Below, one piece after another: positions 56,055 to 64,000 of a stretch of 64,000 nucleotides of DNA; within the stretch, counting starts at the first letter, position 1; every line of letters starts with the position of its first letter. The stretch comes from DASSUW01 sp963774155 (GTDB lineage: Bacteria > Actinomycetota > Thermoleophilia > Solirubrobacterales > Solirubrobacteraceae), in assembly GCA_963774155.1 (NCBI GenBank), contig CAVZDW010000010.1, positions 558,001 through 622,000 of the forward strand, read 5' to 3'. Under the pieces are notes generated by a model. That model saw nothing but the letters and a program-made list of their open reading frames with translations, had not been told where the DNA came from and did no database searches. The position numbers and the translations under genes are program-made.

Positions 56055-56564
56055 TCAGCTCGACGGAAGGGCATCGATCGCCGCCCGCAGCATCGCCTCG
56101 CGCTCGGCGACCATGACGAGGAACGCGCACGACCCCGCCGGCGCCATGGCGATGTAGGTCCCGTCCTGCGCCTGCTGGAGGCGACCCTGCTCTCCGCCGA
56201 TCTCGAGCGTCTCGCCGGCTTGGCCCGAGTCCTCCGCGCCGCGCAGGAAGTCGTCGCTCCCGCCCGTCTCCTCGGTGGCGTTGACCGTGATGACCACGGT
56301 TCCCAGCCGGGCGTTGCGGCGGAAGAGGACCTTGGAGTCGTAGCCCCGCAGGCGGTCGCCGAGGACGCTCTCGAACTGCTTCATGAACCCGTCGAGCGCC
56401 CGCTTGTCCTGGATCGGGGTGACCTCGAACCCCTGTGGCGGCTCGCCGATCACGTCGTTCGCACGGACGTAGTCGGCGCCGGTGCACGCCTCGCGGGCCG
56501 CTTCCTTCTCGGCACCGCAGGCGCTGAACAGGCACAGCGCGAGGAGCAGGGCGATTCGCCGCAT
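56055..56564 (-). CDS. Putative lipoprotein of unknown function
   Basis: A 169-residue exported protein. The short signal MRRIALLLALCLFSAC ends in a lipobox-like LFSAC with Cys16 as probable lipidation site. The mature part carries two further Cys (EACTG and GSCAF) and a compact alpha/beta domain (RNARLGTVVITVNATEE, GTYIAMAPAGSCAFLVMVAE). ATG 56564 is chosen because the signal starts there. No family recognised. It lies downstream of the HxlR-type regulator on the same strand. Confidence 0.7.
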   Translation of the reverse strand: MRRIALLLALCLFSACGAEKEAAREACTGADYVRANDVIGEPPQGFEVTPIQDKRALDGFMKQFESVLGDRLRGYDSKVLFRRNARLGTVVITVNATEETGGSDDFLRGAEDSGQAGETLEIGGEQGRLQQAQDGTYIAMAPAGSCAFLVMVAEREAMLRAAIDALPSS

Positions 56565-56571
56565 AGCGCCT

Positions 56572-57174
56572 TCACGTACCCGCAAACGCGCGGAGGAACC
56601 GTTCGACCGTGCGGTGGTCGCCGGTCACGCCCAGCGCGCCGGGATCGGCGCCGTGCCACAGGACCGTCGCCAGCGTCCCCGGGTCGGTCTCGATCACCGC
56701 GTCGGGCGCCTCGGCCGGGCCGCGGGCGGCGTCGAGCCGCCCATCGGCGGCCCGCAGGCGGAACACGTGGCCGTCGAGGCGGAGCTCGACGTCGGCCTCC
56801 AGCTCGCCCCCGAACATCGTCATCAACGCGATCACCGCCGCGTCGGGCCCGAGCGGGCCGTCGTTGGCCGGCTGGCGGCTGCCCCAGCGCCCGAGCCCGA
56901 GGATCACCGGCTCGAGCTCGCGGCCGCGCTCGGTGAGCTCGTAGACCCGGGCGGCGCCCGGCGGTGGGAGCCGGTCGCGGCGCACCACCCCGTGCCCCTC
57001 GAGCTCGCGCAGGCGCTGGGCCAGCACGTCCGGGCTCACGTTCGGCAGCCCGGCCCGGAGGTCGGTGAAGCGCTTCGGCCCGAGCAGCAGCTCGCGCACC
57101 ACGAGCAGGGCCCAGCGGTCGCCGACCGCGTCGAGCGCGCGCGCGATCCCGCACCGGTCGCCGTAGGTCCTCAC
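56572..57174 (-). CDS. HxlR-type regulator with C-terminal SCP2-like domain
   Basis: A 200-residue protein. The N-terminal winged helix has RTYGDRCGIARALDAVGDRW, ALLVVRELLLGPKRFTDLRA and VLAQRLRELEGHGVVRRDRL, typical HxlR. The C-terminal ~95 residues (ELEADVELRLDGHVFRLRAA ... DAVIETDPGTLATVLWHGAD) look like an SCP2 sterol-carrier fold, which could bind a hydrophobic effector. GTG 57174 is chosen over GTG 57198 because homologous proteins begin at this point and the longer form would cover a CTAG-centred operator. Divergent from the VOC gene, its probable target. Confidence 0.85.
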   Translation of the reverse strand: MRTYGDRCGIARALDAVGDRWALLVVRELLLGPKRFTDLRAGLPNVSPDVLAQRLRELEGHGVVRRDRLPPPGAARVYELTERGRELEPVILGLGRWGSRQPANDGPLGPDAAVIALMTMFGGELEADVELRLDGHVFRLRAADGRLDAARGPAEAPDAVIETDPGTLATVLWHGADPGALGVTGDHRTVERFLRAFAGT

Positions 57175-57195
57175 AGGAGAAAGAGTACGGCTAGC

Positions 57196-57224
57196 CACCT
57201 AGATGGTTGGTTTTTCCTACTAGA
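57196..57224. promoter_or_regulatory. Probable HxlR operator in divergent promoter region
   Basis: Two CTAG-centred sites lie between the regulator and the VOC gene: the pseudo-palindrome CCACCTAGATGG (57196-57207) and CCTACTAG (57217-57224), separated by an AT-rich TTGGTTTTT. The placement suits a divergent regulator-target pair; binding itself is inferred. Confidence 0.45.
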
Positions 57225-57235
57225 GACTGTCGGCA

Positions 57236-57999
57236 TGAGCGAGCGCAACGGCTTCCAACACGGAGTGCCCTGCTGGGTCGACACCTGGCAGGAGGAGGTC
57301 CCGGCGGCCTTCTACAGCGGCCTGTTCGGCTGGGAGGCACAGGTCGGTGACGAGTACACGCTGTTCACGCACCGGGGCCTCGACGCGGCGGGTGCCGGCG
57401 CGCGGCCGGGCGCGACGCCCGCCTGGACGTCGTACGTCTGGGTCGACGACGCAGACGCGGTCGCCGAGCGGGCCGTAGCGGCGGGCGGCAGCCTCGTCGC
57501 CGAGCCGTTCGACAGCCTCGAAGGGGGTCGCATCGCGCTGGTGGCGGACCCCGCGGGCGCGGTCCTCGGCGTCTGGCAGCTCGGCGAGCACCGCGGCGCG
57601 CGGGTGGTCAACGAGCCCGGCGCCTGGGCCATGAGCGCGCTCAGCACGCCCGACCCCGAGGGCGCCAACGCCTTCTACGCCGCCGTCTTCGGCTGGGAGG
57701 CCGAGCCGTTCGGCCCGGCCACGATGTGGCGCCTCGAGGGCTTCGTCGGCGGCGAGCCCCAGCAGCCCGTCCCGCGCGACGTCGTCGCCGCGATGGTGCC
57801 CGGAGAGCAGGCGGTGTGGGCGGTCGACTTCTGGGTCGACGACGTCGACGCCGCGGCCGAGCGAGCGGTCGCCCTCGGCGGCTCGGTGCTGAGCCCGCCG
57901 CAGGACGCGCTGGTCGGCCGCAACGCCGTGATCGCCGACCCTGCCGGCGCCGTGCTCAGCCTCAGCCAGGTGGTGCCACCCGAACCGCCTCGCACGTGA
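57236..57999 (+). CDS. Two-domain VOC (glyoxalase/bleomycin-resistance) protein
   Basis: A 254-residue tandem VOC protein: FQHGVPCWVDTWQEEVPAAF with FYSGLFGWEAQ in the first unit and MSALSTPDPEGANAFYAAVF with WVDDVDAAAERAVALGGSVL in the second, each closing with a VADPAGAVLG/IADPAGAVLS strand. Such proteins isomerise, cleave or sequester small molecules; function unknown. ATG 57236 lies opposite the HxlR-SCP2 regulator. The 3' end overlaps the convergent ADP-ribosylglycohydrolase-like gene by 38 bases. Confidence 0.88.
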
Positions 58000-59914
58000 G
58001 GCAGCCGGTCTCGCAGACGAGCGCCACGGCGCCGCCGGTGAGCGCGCCGTCGCGCGCTGTGAGCCGGAGGCCGTCGGCCGTGGCGCTCAGGCGGTCGCCC
58101 TCGACGCGCAGGGCCAGCTCGTACGGCTCCGCGTAGTCGCGGCGCGCGAGCGCGGCCTCGGCCAGCACCGTCGTCCCGTCGAGCTCGCGCACGAGCTGGG
58201 CGCGATCGGGACGCAGCAGCAGCGCGTAGTAGCGACGCAGGCCCTGCACGCGGGCGGCCAGGCCGGCGCCGGCGACCGCCTCCGGCACGACGGCGGCGCG
58301 GACCTCGTAGTCGGTCCATTCGCGGCCGCCCTGCATCAGCAGGCCGGTGCCGCGGTCGTGGATCAGCCGGTAGGCCTCCGGCCAGTGGTCGCCCCAGCGA
58401 TCCACGGCGCTCACCCAGGCGCGGCGCCACAGCGTGCCGCCGGCGGGTCTGCCCAGCGTGACGTCGGGCGCGCCGTCCCAGCTCAGCCATCGCAGCCGCG
58501 CCGGGCCCTCGGTCTCGATGCCCACCTCGGCGATCGGCTGTCCCCCGGTGTCGGGGACCCGCCACTCGAGCGCGCCCTCCGGACCGCGGACGGTCACCAG
58601 CTCGTCGCGCTCGTCGTAGACGCGGACGAGCAGCCGCGCCGGCCCGCCCTCGATCTCGGCCCGTACGGTCTGGCCGGGGTGCAGCGTGGGCGAGGCCTGG
58701 AGCTCGTAGCCCGCCATACTGAGCGCCTCGGGCGGGATGAAGGTGGGCGTGACGGCGATGCCGTCGACGGCCAGGGCACCGCCGTCGTGCCGCGCGTCGA
58801 AGCCCTGGACCGAGCCCGGGAAGGTGAAGTGGAAGCGCGGCGGCCGCCACGGCTCCCGGCCGGCGAGCCGGCGCCCGGCGTTGACCACGTGGACCGCCTC
58901 GGCGGCCGCGTCGGAGATCGCGCGCCCGCCGTCGGCGCTCGAGAGGTACATACGGTCGCGCACCGGCTCGCGCCAGAGCTCGTCGATCGCCTCGATGCCG
59001 CCGCGGATCCCGAGCAGGCAGCCGAGGTTCCCCGAGTTGCAGTCGGTGTCCCAGCCGGCCGTGTTGACGATCGTCAGCGAGCGGTCGAAGTCGCCGTCGC
59101 CGTAGAGCAGGCCGAGCACGATCAGCGCGTGGTTGGGGACCACGTGGCAGACGCCGCGGTAGCGGTGGTAGCCGTAGCGCTCCTCGATCCGCGCGCGGGT
59201 GCGGCGCCAGTCGCCGTCGGCGGCGTGCCAGCTGCGCACGTCGGCGATCATCCGGGCGATCACGCTGTCGCCGGGGATCAGCGCCACGCCGGTGTCGAGC
59301 AGGCGGCCGATGTCCGGCTCGACGAACGCCTGGGCCTCCATCGCCGCGACGACCTGCGCCGCGTGGACCGCTTCCCCGTCGTGGCTGACCGACGCCGCCC
59401 GGCGGGCCAGGCCGGCGGCGCGCTCGGGATCGCCCGGGCACGCCATGCCCCAGCCGTCGATGAAGATCTGCGCGCCGATCTGCTCCGACAGCACCGTGCC
59501 GTTTCGTGCCGCGGAGCCAGTGTCCGGCGCTCGCAGCCCGTCCTTGAGGTGCAGGTAGGCGGTGTGCTCGGCCGACGCGCCGACGCCGCCCCACCAGAAC
59601 GTCGAGCGGCCTTCGATGACGTAGTTGAGCCAGGTCTGGCCGATCTGCTCGGGCGTGACCTCCGGGCCATAGTCCTCGAGCGCGCGCAGGAACGTGAAGG
59701 TGCCCGAGATGTCGTCGTCGGTGACGACGAGCGGGAGGTCGCGCTTGCCGGGCTCGATGGCGGGGTGGCCGGTCACATAGCCGGTGATCTCGCCGAGCCG
59801 CGCCTCGATCTCGGCGTGCGTCCACTGCTCGAACGGCCGCCCGAGATAGACGCCGACGATCTTGCCGACGACGCCGGCGTAGACGCGCTCGGCGTGATCA
59901 GCCGACGCGCTCAC
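57962..59914 (-). CDS. ADP-ribosylglycohydrolase-fold protein with C-terminal jelly-roll-like domain
   Basis: A 650-residue protein. Residues 1-380 are ARH-type: VYAGVVGKIVGVYLGRPFEQ, first metal motif TDDDISGTFTF (Asp66-68), FWWGGVGASAEHTAYL, then VNTAGWDTDCNSGNLGCLLG with the second Asp set. Residues ~390-650 are strand-rich (concanavalin/LamG-like: GLAARVQGLRRYYALLLRPD). The sugar operon context (sugar isomerase, ROK, solute-binding protein) suggests a glycosidic substrate other than ADP-ribosylated protein. GTG 59914 lies inside the 3' end of the isomerase gene (17-base overlap). Confidence 0.85.
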   Translation of the reverse strand: MSASADHAERVYAGVVGKIVGVYLGRPFEQWTHAEIEARLGEITGYVTGHPAIEPGKRDLPLVVTDDDISGTFTFLRALEDYGPEVTPEQIGQTWLNYVIEGRSTFWWGGVGASAEHTAYLHLKDGLRAPDTGSAARNGTVLSEQIGAQIFIDGWGMACPGDPERAAGLARRAASVSHDGEAVHAAQVVAAMEAQAFVEPDIGRLLDTGVALIPGDSVIARMIADVRSWHAADGDWRRTRARIEERYGYHRYRGVCHVVPNHALIVLGLLYGDGDFDRSLTIVNTAGWDTDCNSGNLGCLLGIRGGIEAIDELWREPVRDRMYLSSADGGRAISDAAAEAVHVVNAGRRLAGREPWRPPRFHFTFPGSVQGFDARHDGGALAVDGIAVTPTFIPPEALSMAGYELQASPTLHPGQTVRAEIEGGPARLLVRVYDERDELVTVRGPEGALEWRVPDTGGQPIAEVGIETEGPARLRWLSWDGAPDVTLGRPAGGTLWRRAWVSAVDRWGDHWPEAYRLIHDRGTGLLMQGGREWTDYEVRAAVVPEAVAGAGLAARVQGLRRYYALLLRPDRAQLVRELDGTTVLAEAALARRDYAEPYELALRVEGDRLSATADGLRLTARDGALTGGAVALVCETGCLTCEAVRVAPPG

Positions 59915-60668
59915 GCAGAAAGCGTCCGCAGTCTCGTACCGCCTGCTCCGGCTCGCCGCGCAGGCGGCACTCGACCGAGAGCACCCCGTCGAAGCCGATC
60001 TCCCGGAGGGTGGCCAGCACGGCCGCGAACGGCACGTGGCCGGTGCCGGGCTGATGGCGGTTGGAGTCGCTGAGGTGCACCGCGCCGAGGCGATCTCCGG
60101 CCGCCCGGAGCGCGGCGCACGGGTCGTCCTCCTCGATGTTCATGTGGTACGTGTCGGCCAGCACCCGCACGGCGGGCGATCCGGTCGCGGCCACGAGCTC
60201 GCACGCCGCCGCGACCGTGTTCACCATGTGGTCCTCATAGCGGTTGAGCGGCTCGAGGAGGAGCACCGCGCCGGCCCGCTCGGCGTGTGCGCCGAGCTCG
60301 GCGAGGCCCTCGAGCAGCACCTCCCGATCCTGCTCGGGCGTGCGCGGCGGCTCGTCGAACGGCGGCAGCCGGCGGGTGAACATGCCCCACGCCGCGGGCG
60401 TGATCACGCCGTGGCCGCCGAGGGCCGTGATGCCGTCGAGCTGGCGGCGGAGCCCGTCGAGCGCCCGCCGCCGAGCCGCCGTGTCGAAGTCCCCGAGCCA
60501 GCCGTCGAGCTCCGGGCAGACGGTGGGCGCGCACCCGCGGACCGGCTCGAGGCCCGGGCGCGCGGCGTCGCGCAGCTCGAGGGCGTCGAACCCGGCGTCA
60601 CGCGCGAAGTCCAGCTTCTCGGCGACCGCGTCGCCCGGGACCAGGTTCTCCTGGATCGCGAGGATCAC
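59898..60668 (-). CDS. Sugar phosphate isomerase/epimerase (AP endonuclease 2 family)
   Basis: A 256-residue TIM-barrel protein of the xylose isomerase-like group: KLDFARDAGFDALELRDAAR, LLEPLNRYEDHMVNTVAAAC with the metal Glu, VLADTYHMNIEEDDPCAALR (Asp-His), VHLSDSNRHQPGTGHVPFAA and SVECRLRGEPEQAV (Glu). The metal-binding Glu/Asp/His set is complete. GTG 60668 overlaps the ROK stop (GTGA). Probable intracellular sugar or polyol isomerase or epimerase of the cluster. Confidence 0.88.
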   Translation of the reverse strand: MILAIQENLVPGDAVAEKLDFARDAGFDALELRDAARPGLEPVRGCAPTVCPELDGWLGDFDTAARRRALDGLRRQLDGITALGGHGVITPAAWGMFTRRLPPFDEPPRTPEQDREVLLEGLAELGAHAERAGAVLLLEPLNRYEDHMVNTVAAACELVAATGSPAVRVLADTYHMNIEEDDPCAALRAAGDRLGAVHLSDSNRHQPGTGHVPFAAVLATLREIGFDGVLSVECRLRGEPEQAVRDCGRFLRERVG

Positions 60669-61843
60669 GCCGCGAGGCCGCGACGCGCCAGCAGCGCGTC
60701 GACGTTCGCGGGCTCCAGCACGTGCTCGAGCGCCACGGTGGTGACGCCGACCACGCCGGCGCGCGCACCGAGCCGGCTCGTGAGGATCCGCAGCTCGCGG
60801 GTGGCGAGCGCCGACGCGCGCTGGTAGACGCTCTCGCGGATGCCGGCCAGGAGGGGCTCGGAGGCGTCCGCCATCTCCCCGCCCACCACGATGGCGGTCG
60901 GGGCGACGACGCTGACCACCGCGGCGAGCGCGGCCCCCAGCACGCGGCCCGCCTCCCGCACCTGGTGCATCGCCGTCGCGTCGCCGGCCCGGACCAGCTC
61001 GATCACGTCCGCGGCGGACGCGACCTCGACGCCCGCCTCGCCGAGCTGGCGCACGATCGCCGTGGCGGTGGCGAGAACGGCCACGCAGCCCCGGTTCCCG
61101 CACGTGCACATGACGTCCGACTGCCGGATCGCCCGGATGTGCCCGATGTCGCCCGCCCGCCCATGGTTGCCGCGCAGCAGCTCGCCCTCGGCGATGATCC
61201 CCGCGCCGATCCCCGTCGCGACCTTCACGAAGACCATGTGCGAGAGGTCGCTCCAGTGGCGGCGGTGCTCGCCGAGGGCCATGGCGTTGACGTCGCGCTC
61301 CAGCAGCGCGGGCGCACCGAAGCGCCCCGCGAGCGCCTCGGCCACCGGATAGCCGTCCCAGCCCGGCATGATCGGCGGGTTGGCGGGCCGGCCGGCCTCG
61401 ACGGGGCCGGGGACGCCGAGCGCCGTGGCCAGCACGTCGTCGTGGCCGCGCCCGGCCTCGGCGAGCAGGGCGTCGAACGTCTGGCCGACCCACTCGAGCA
61501 CGAGCTCGGGCCCGTCGGCGATCCGGATCTCCTCCTCGGACTCGGCCAGCGCGACGCCGGCGAGGTCGCACACGGCCAGCCGCCCGTGGCGAGCGCCCAG
61601 GTCGGCGGCGAGCACGACGCCGACGCCCTCGTTGAAGGCGAGCGCCGCCGGGCGCCGGCCGCCGCTGGACGGGCCGGCCTCGGGCTGCTCGACCAGGAGG
61701 CCGGCCGAGAGCAGAACGCCCAGCCGCTGCATGACCGTCGACCGCGACAGGCCGGTCATGTCCATCACGTCGGTGCGGGTGAGTGCGCGGCCCTCGCGGA
61801 TGAGGCGGAGGACGCCACCGGGGGAGCCGACGATGGCGGACAT
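60665..61843 (-). CDS. ROK family transcriptional regulator
   Basis: A 392-residue repressor. The N-terminal winged helix (LRLIREGRALTRTDVMDMTG, LSRSTVMQRLGVLLSAGLLV) is followed by a ROK sugar-kinase-like domain with LAADLGARHGRLAVCDLAG, GVPGPVEAGRPANPP, KVATGIGAGIIAEGELLRGN and the cysteine motif CTCGNRGCVAVLA. The Glu that normally follows GCx in ROK kinases is Ala here, and ExGH reads DIGH, in keeping with a sensor rather than an active kinase. ATG 61843 is preferred. Probable repressor of both arms of the sugar cluster. Confidence 0.9.
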   Translation of the reverse strand: MSAIVGSPGGVLRLIREGRALTRTDVMDMTGLSRSTVMQRLGVLLSAGLLVEQPEAGPSSGGRRPAALAFNEGVGVVLAADLGARHGRLAVCDLAGVALAESEEEIRIADGPELVLEWVGQTFDALLAEAGRGHDDVLATALGVPGPVEAGRPANPPIMPGWDGYPVAEALAGRFGAPALLERDVNAMALGEHRRHWSDLSHMVFVKVATGIGAGIIAEGELLRGNHGRAGDIGHIRAIRQSDVMCTCGNRGCVAVLATATAIVRQLGEAGVEVASAADVIELVRAGDATAMHQVREAGRVLGAALAAVVSVVAPTAIVVGGEMADASEPLLAGIRESVYQRASALATRELRILTSRLGARAGVVGVTTVALEHVLEPANVDALLARRGLAA

Positions 61844-61879
61844 GGTCGGCAACCTTACCTCCGCAACCAGTTCCATGTC

Positions 61880-61943
61880 CAGAAGTTCTGCGTAATCACT
61901 ATTCAGAAGATTGGTTGGAAGCGCACCAAGAGGAAATCTTCTG
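61880..61943. promoter_or_regulatory. Probable ROK operator region
   Basis: Between the divergent ROK and dehydrogenase genes, CAGAAGTTCTG is a palindrome at 61880-61890. CAGAAGATT (61904-61912) and its exact inverted copy AATCTTCTG (61935-61943) flank a 22-base spacer. Three CAGAAG-type half-sites in an otherwise AT-richer 170-base gap point to cooperative binding by a regulator, most simply the adjacent ROK protein. Confidence 0.6.
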
Positions 61944-62013
61944 CTTGCCAATAACAGCGAAGTTGCGGTACGGTCGCGCTTCGTTCGCGCAAGACGCCCG
62001 GAGGAGGGGTCGA

Positions 62014-63096
62014 GTGGCTCGGGCACTCCTGCTCGAAGCACCACGCACACTGCGGTTGCGGGATGACGAAGCGGCGCCCCTCGGGCCGCGGGAGATCCGT
62101 GTCCGGACGCTGCTCAGCGGCATCAGCCACGGCACCGAGCTCAACCTCTACCGCGGCACCTCGGCGTTCGCCGACCGCACCTTCGACCGCGACCTGCGCG
62201 CGTTCGTGCGGCCCGACCCGCCGCGGCCGACCTATCCCGCGACGCTCGGCTATGAGCTGGTGGGCACCGTCGACGAGGCCGGCGCGGACGTGCACGAGCT
62301 GCGGCCGGGGGACCTCGTCCACGTCGGCGCGCCGCATGCCGAGCAGGCGGTGCTCGACCTCGACGCGGCCGCGCACTCCACCTACCCGCCGGTGCCGCTG
62401 CCCGACGGCCCGCTCGAGCGCTGGCTGTTCGTGAGCCTCGGCGCGGTCGCCCTCGTGGCCGCCCATGACGCGCGGATCAAGCTCGGCGATCGCGTCGCCG
62501 TGATCGGGCTGGGCGCCATCGGCCTGCTGCTCGTGCAGATGGCGCGACGGGCGGGCGCCCAGAGCGTCACGGCGGTCGACCCGGTGGCGTCCCGGCGCGA
62601 TCTCGCCCTCGAGCTCGGGGCCGACGCGGTGCTCGACCCGCATGACGCCGCCGACGGGACCGGCGCCGCGATCAAGCGCATGGCCGGGGGAGCGGACGCG
62701 GCCATCGAGACCTCCGGCACCACGGCCGGCCTCCACGACGCGGTGGCCTCGGCCGGGCTCGGCGGCACCGTCGTCAGCGTCGGCTTCTACCAGGGCGGGG
62801 CGCCGGAGCTCCGCCTCGGCGAGGAGTGGCACCACAACCGGCTCGACATGGTGTCGAGCATGGGCGCGTGGGGGGCGCCGCATCGCGCCTTCCCCGCCTG
62901 GGACCGCCCGCGCGTGATGCGGACGGTCGTGGACCTGCTCGCGTCCGGCGCCCTGCGCGTCGACGGCCTGCCGGTCCGGCGCTTCCCGTTCGAGCAGGCC
63001 GTGGAGGCATACGGCTGGCTCGACGCCAACCCGAACGAGGCGGTCAAGGTGGCGCTCACCTACGACGGCACAACCCCAGCAGGAGGAGAGCAGTGA
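62014..63096 (+). CDS. Zinc-type alcohol/polyol dehydrogenase
   Basis: A 360-residue medium-chain dehydrogenase. The N-terminal GroES-like part has GYELVGTVDEAGADVHELRPGD, then VGAPHAEQAVLDLD. The NAD(P) Rossmann motif is VAVIGLGAIGLLLVQMARRA, followed by ALELGADAVLDPHDAA. The usual catalytic Cys near residue 40 is replaced (TLLSGISHGTELNLYRG), as in the sorbitol/threonine dehydrogenase-like subgroup lacking the catalytic zinc. GTG 62014 has a strong GGAGGAGG site. The stop overlaps the next GTG (GTGA). Confidence 0.87.
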   Translation: MARALLLEAPRTLRLRDDEAAPLGPREIRVRTLLSGISHGTELNLYRGTSAFADRTFDRDLRAFVRPDPPRPTYPATLGYELVGTVDEAGADVHELRPGDLVHVGAPHAEQAVLDLDAAAHSTYPPVPLPDGPLERWLFVSLGAVALVAAHDARIKLGDRVAVIGLGAIGLLLVQMARRAGAQSVTAVDPVASRRDLALELGADAVLDPHDAADGTGAAIKRMAGGADAAIETSGTTAGLHDAVASAGLGGTVVSVGFYQGGAPELRLGEEWHHNRLDMVSSMGAWGAPHRAFPAWDRPRVMRTVVDLLASGALRVDGLPVRRFPFEQAVEAYGWLDANPNEAVKVALTYDGTTPAGGEQ

Positions 63097-64000
63097 ACAC
63101 GCGACGCGCAGTGCTGGCCTCCATCGCCGTCCTCGCCGCGTTCGCGGCCGGCTGCGGTGGCGACGACGACGACGGCGGGGGCGACACCTCCGGCGGCGGT
63201 AGCGGCGAGACCCTGACGGTCTGGAACAACGAGTTCCAGCCCGACCGCATGGCGGCGACGCAGGACATCCTCGACGAGTTCACCGAGAAGACCGGCATCA
63301 AGACCAAGCAGGTCGCCGTGCCCGAGGATCAGCTGCCGACGCTGATCACCAACGCCGCTGCCGCGGGCGAGCTGCCCGACGTGGTGCTCGCGACCCCGGT
63401 CGCGCAGTCCCAGCAGTACGCGGCGGAGGAGATCTTCGACTCCGAGGCGGCCCAGGCGGTCGTCGAGAACCTCGGCGCCGACACGTTCTCCGAGAAGGCG
63501 CTCGACCTCGTGAGCATCGACGGCGTCGCCACCGGCGTGCCCAGCGACGGCTGGGGCCAGCTGCTCATCTACCGCAAGGACCTCTTCGACAAGGCCGGGC
63601 TCGAGGCCCCGGCCACGCTCGACGACGTGCGCGCCGCCGCCGAGCAGCTGAACGGCGACGGGATGGCGGGGATCACCCTGGCCACCGCGGCCGGCGACGG
63701 CTTCACGGCCGAGACGTTCGAGCACATCGCGCTGGCCGAGGGCTGCCAGATGGTCAACGACGCCGGGGACGTGACGTTCGACTCGCCGGAGTGCGTCGAG
63801 GCGCTGCGCTGGTACGGCGACCTGGCGAAGAACTACTCGGTCCAGGGCGCCCAGGACGTCGACTCCACCCGCGGCACGTACTTCGCGGGCCGCGCGGCGA
63901 TGATGATGTGGTCGCCGTTCCTGCTCGACGGCATGGCCGGCCTGCGCGACGACACCAAGCCGACGTGCCCGGAGTGCAAGAAGGACCCGGCGTACCTGGC
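63093..64000 (+). CDS. Extracellular solute-binding lipoprotein (sugar ABC transporter), 3' end outside window
   Basis: The first 302 residues of a cluster-B type binding protein, beginning at GTG 63093, which overlaps the dehydrogenase stop. The lipoprotein signal MNTRRAVLASIAVLAAFAAG ends at Cys21, followed by a Gly/Asp/Ser-rich linker. ETLTVWNNEFQPDRMAATQD, ATPVAQSQQYAAEEIF and YFAGRAAMMMWSPFLLDG are typical of sugar-binding proteins. It delivers a carbohydrate to an ABC permease that should follow beyond the window. Confidence 0.93.
   Translation, partial: MNTRRAVLASIAVLAAFAAGCGGDDDDGGGDTSGGGSGETLTVWNNEFQPDRMAATQDILDEFTEKTGIKTKQVAVPEDQLPTLITNAAAAGELPDVVLATPVAQSQQYAAEEIFDSEAAQAVVENLGADTFSEKALDLVSIDGVATGVPSDGWGQLLIYRKDLFDKAGLEAPATLDDVRAAAEQLNGDGMAGITLATAAGDGFTAETFEHIALAEGCQMVNDAGDVTFDSPECVEALRWYGDLAKNYSVQGAQDVDSTRGTYFAGRAAMMMWSPFLLDGMAGLRDDTKPTCPECKKDPAYL

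Overview
The window is very GC-rich DNA with GTG/TTG starts, tightly packed genes and many 1-4 base stop/start overlaps. The gene content points to the actinomycetes, most likely Thermoleophilia (Solirubrobacter/Conexibacter-like): a WS/DGAT acyltransferase, an HxlR-SCP2 regulator, PAS/GAF/SpoIIE phosphatases, a MoeZ/CysO-like pair and a 'fenitrothion hydrolase'-type membrane protein. This placement is inferred from gene content only. No rRNA, tRNA, CRISPR array, insertion sequence or phage gene is visible.

Left part (1-14 kb): a transaldolase-transketolase operon; a homogentisate-type prenyltransferase coupled to an MPBQ/MSBQ-type methyltransferase, a tocopherol/plastoquinone-like pair; a PAS-GAF-SpoIIE phosphatase; a secreted subtilisin; an asparaginase; an NAGPA-type protein and a short glycosyltransferase. 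14-24 kb: gltB-gltD with a small stress membrane protein, a secreted LVIVD-type protein and a secreted collagen-like protein. 23-29 kb: a class V aminotransferase-Nudix pair divergent from a flavin monooxygenase-TetR-aminotransferase operon.

Middle (28-47 kb): two CrtC/AttH-like proteins, a tripartite hybrid histidine kinase next to a HAD hydrolase and FxsA, a WS/DGAT enzyme, an acyl-CoA dehydrogenase, a secreted M28 peptidase coupled to ispH, a CaiB CoA-transferase, a thioredoxin-fold protein lacking the usual active-site cysteines, a TenA-like protein and several membrane or secreted proteins of unknown role.

Right part (47-64 kb): two tandem small paralogues; a large SF2 helicase with a C-terminal transmembrane hairpin in one overlapping run with Sco1 and a NarL-type two-component system; a rhodanese-MoeB protein with its ubiquitin-like sulfur carrier; an HxlR-SCP2 regulator with a divergent two-domain VOC protein; and a sugar cluster (ROK repressor, sugar isomerase, ADP-ribosylglycohydrolase-like protein, divergent dehydrogenase and solute-binding lipoprotein) around a CAGAAG-type operator region.

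Two features cut across the window. A family of short palindromic, MITE-like repeats occurs three times; two copies exactly fill the gap between convergent genes and supply a stop codon. Five genes, including gltD, carry single-base frameshifts in short G/C runs. These look like sequencing errors, so frameshifted genes are annotated across the shift.
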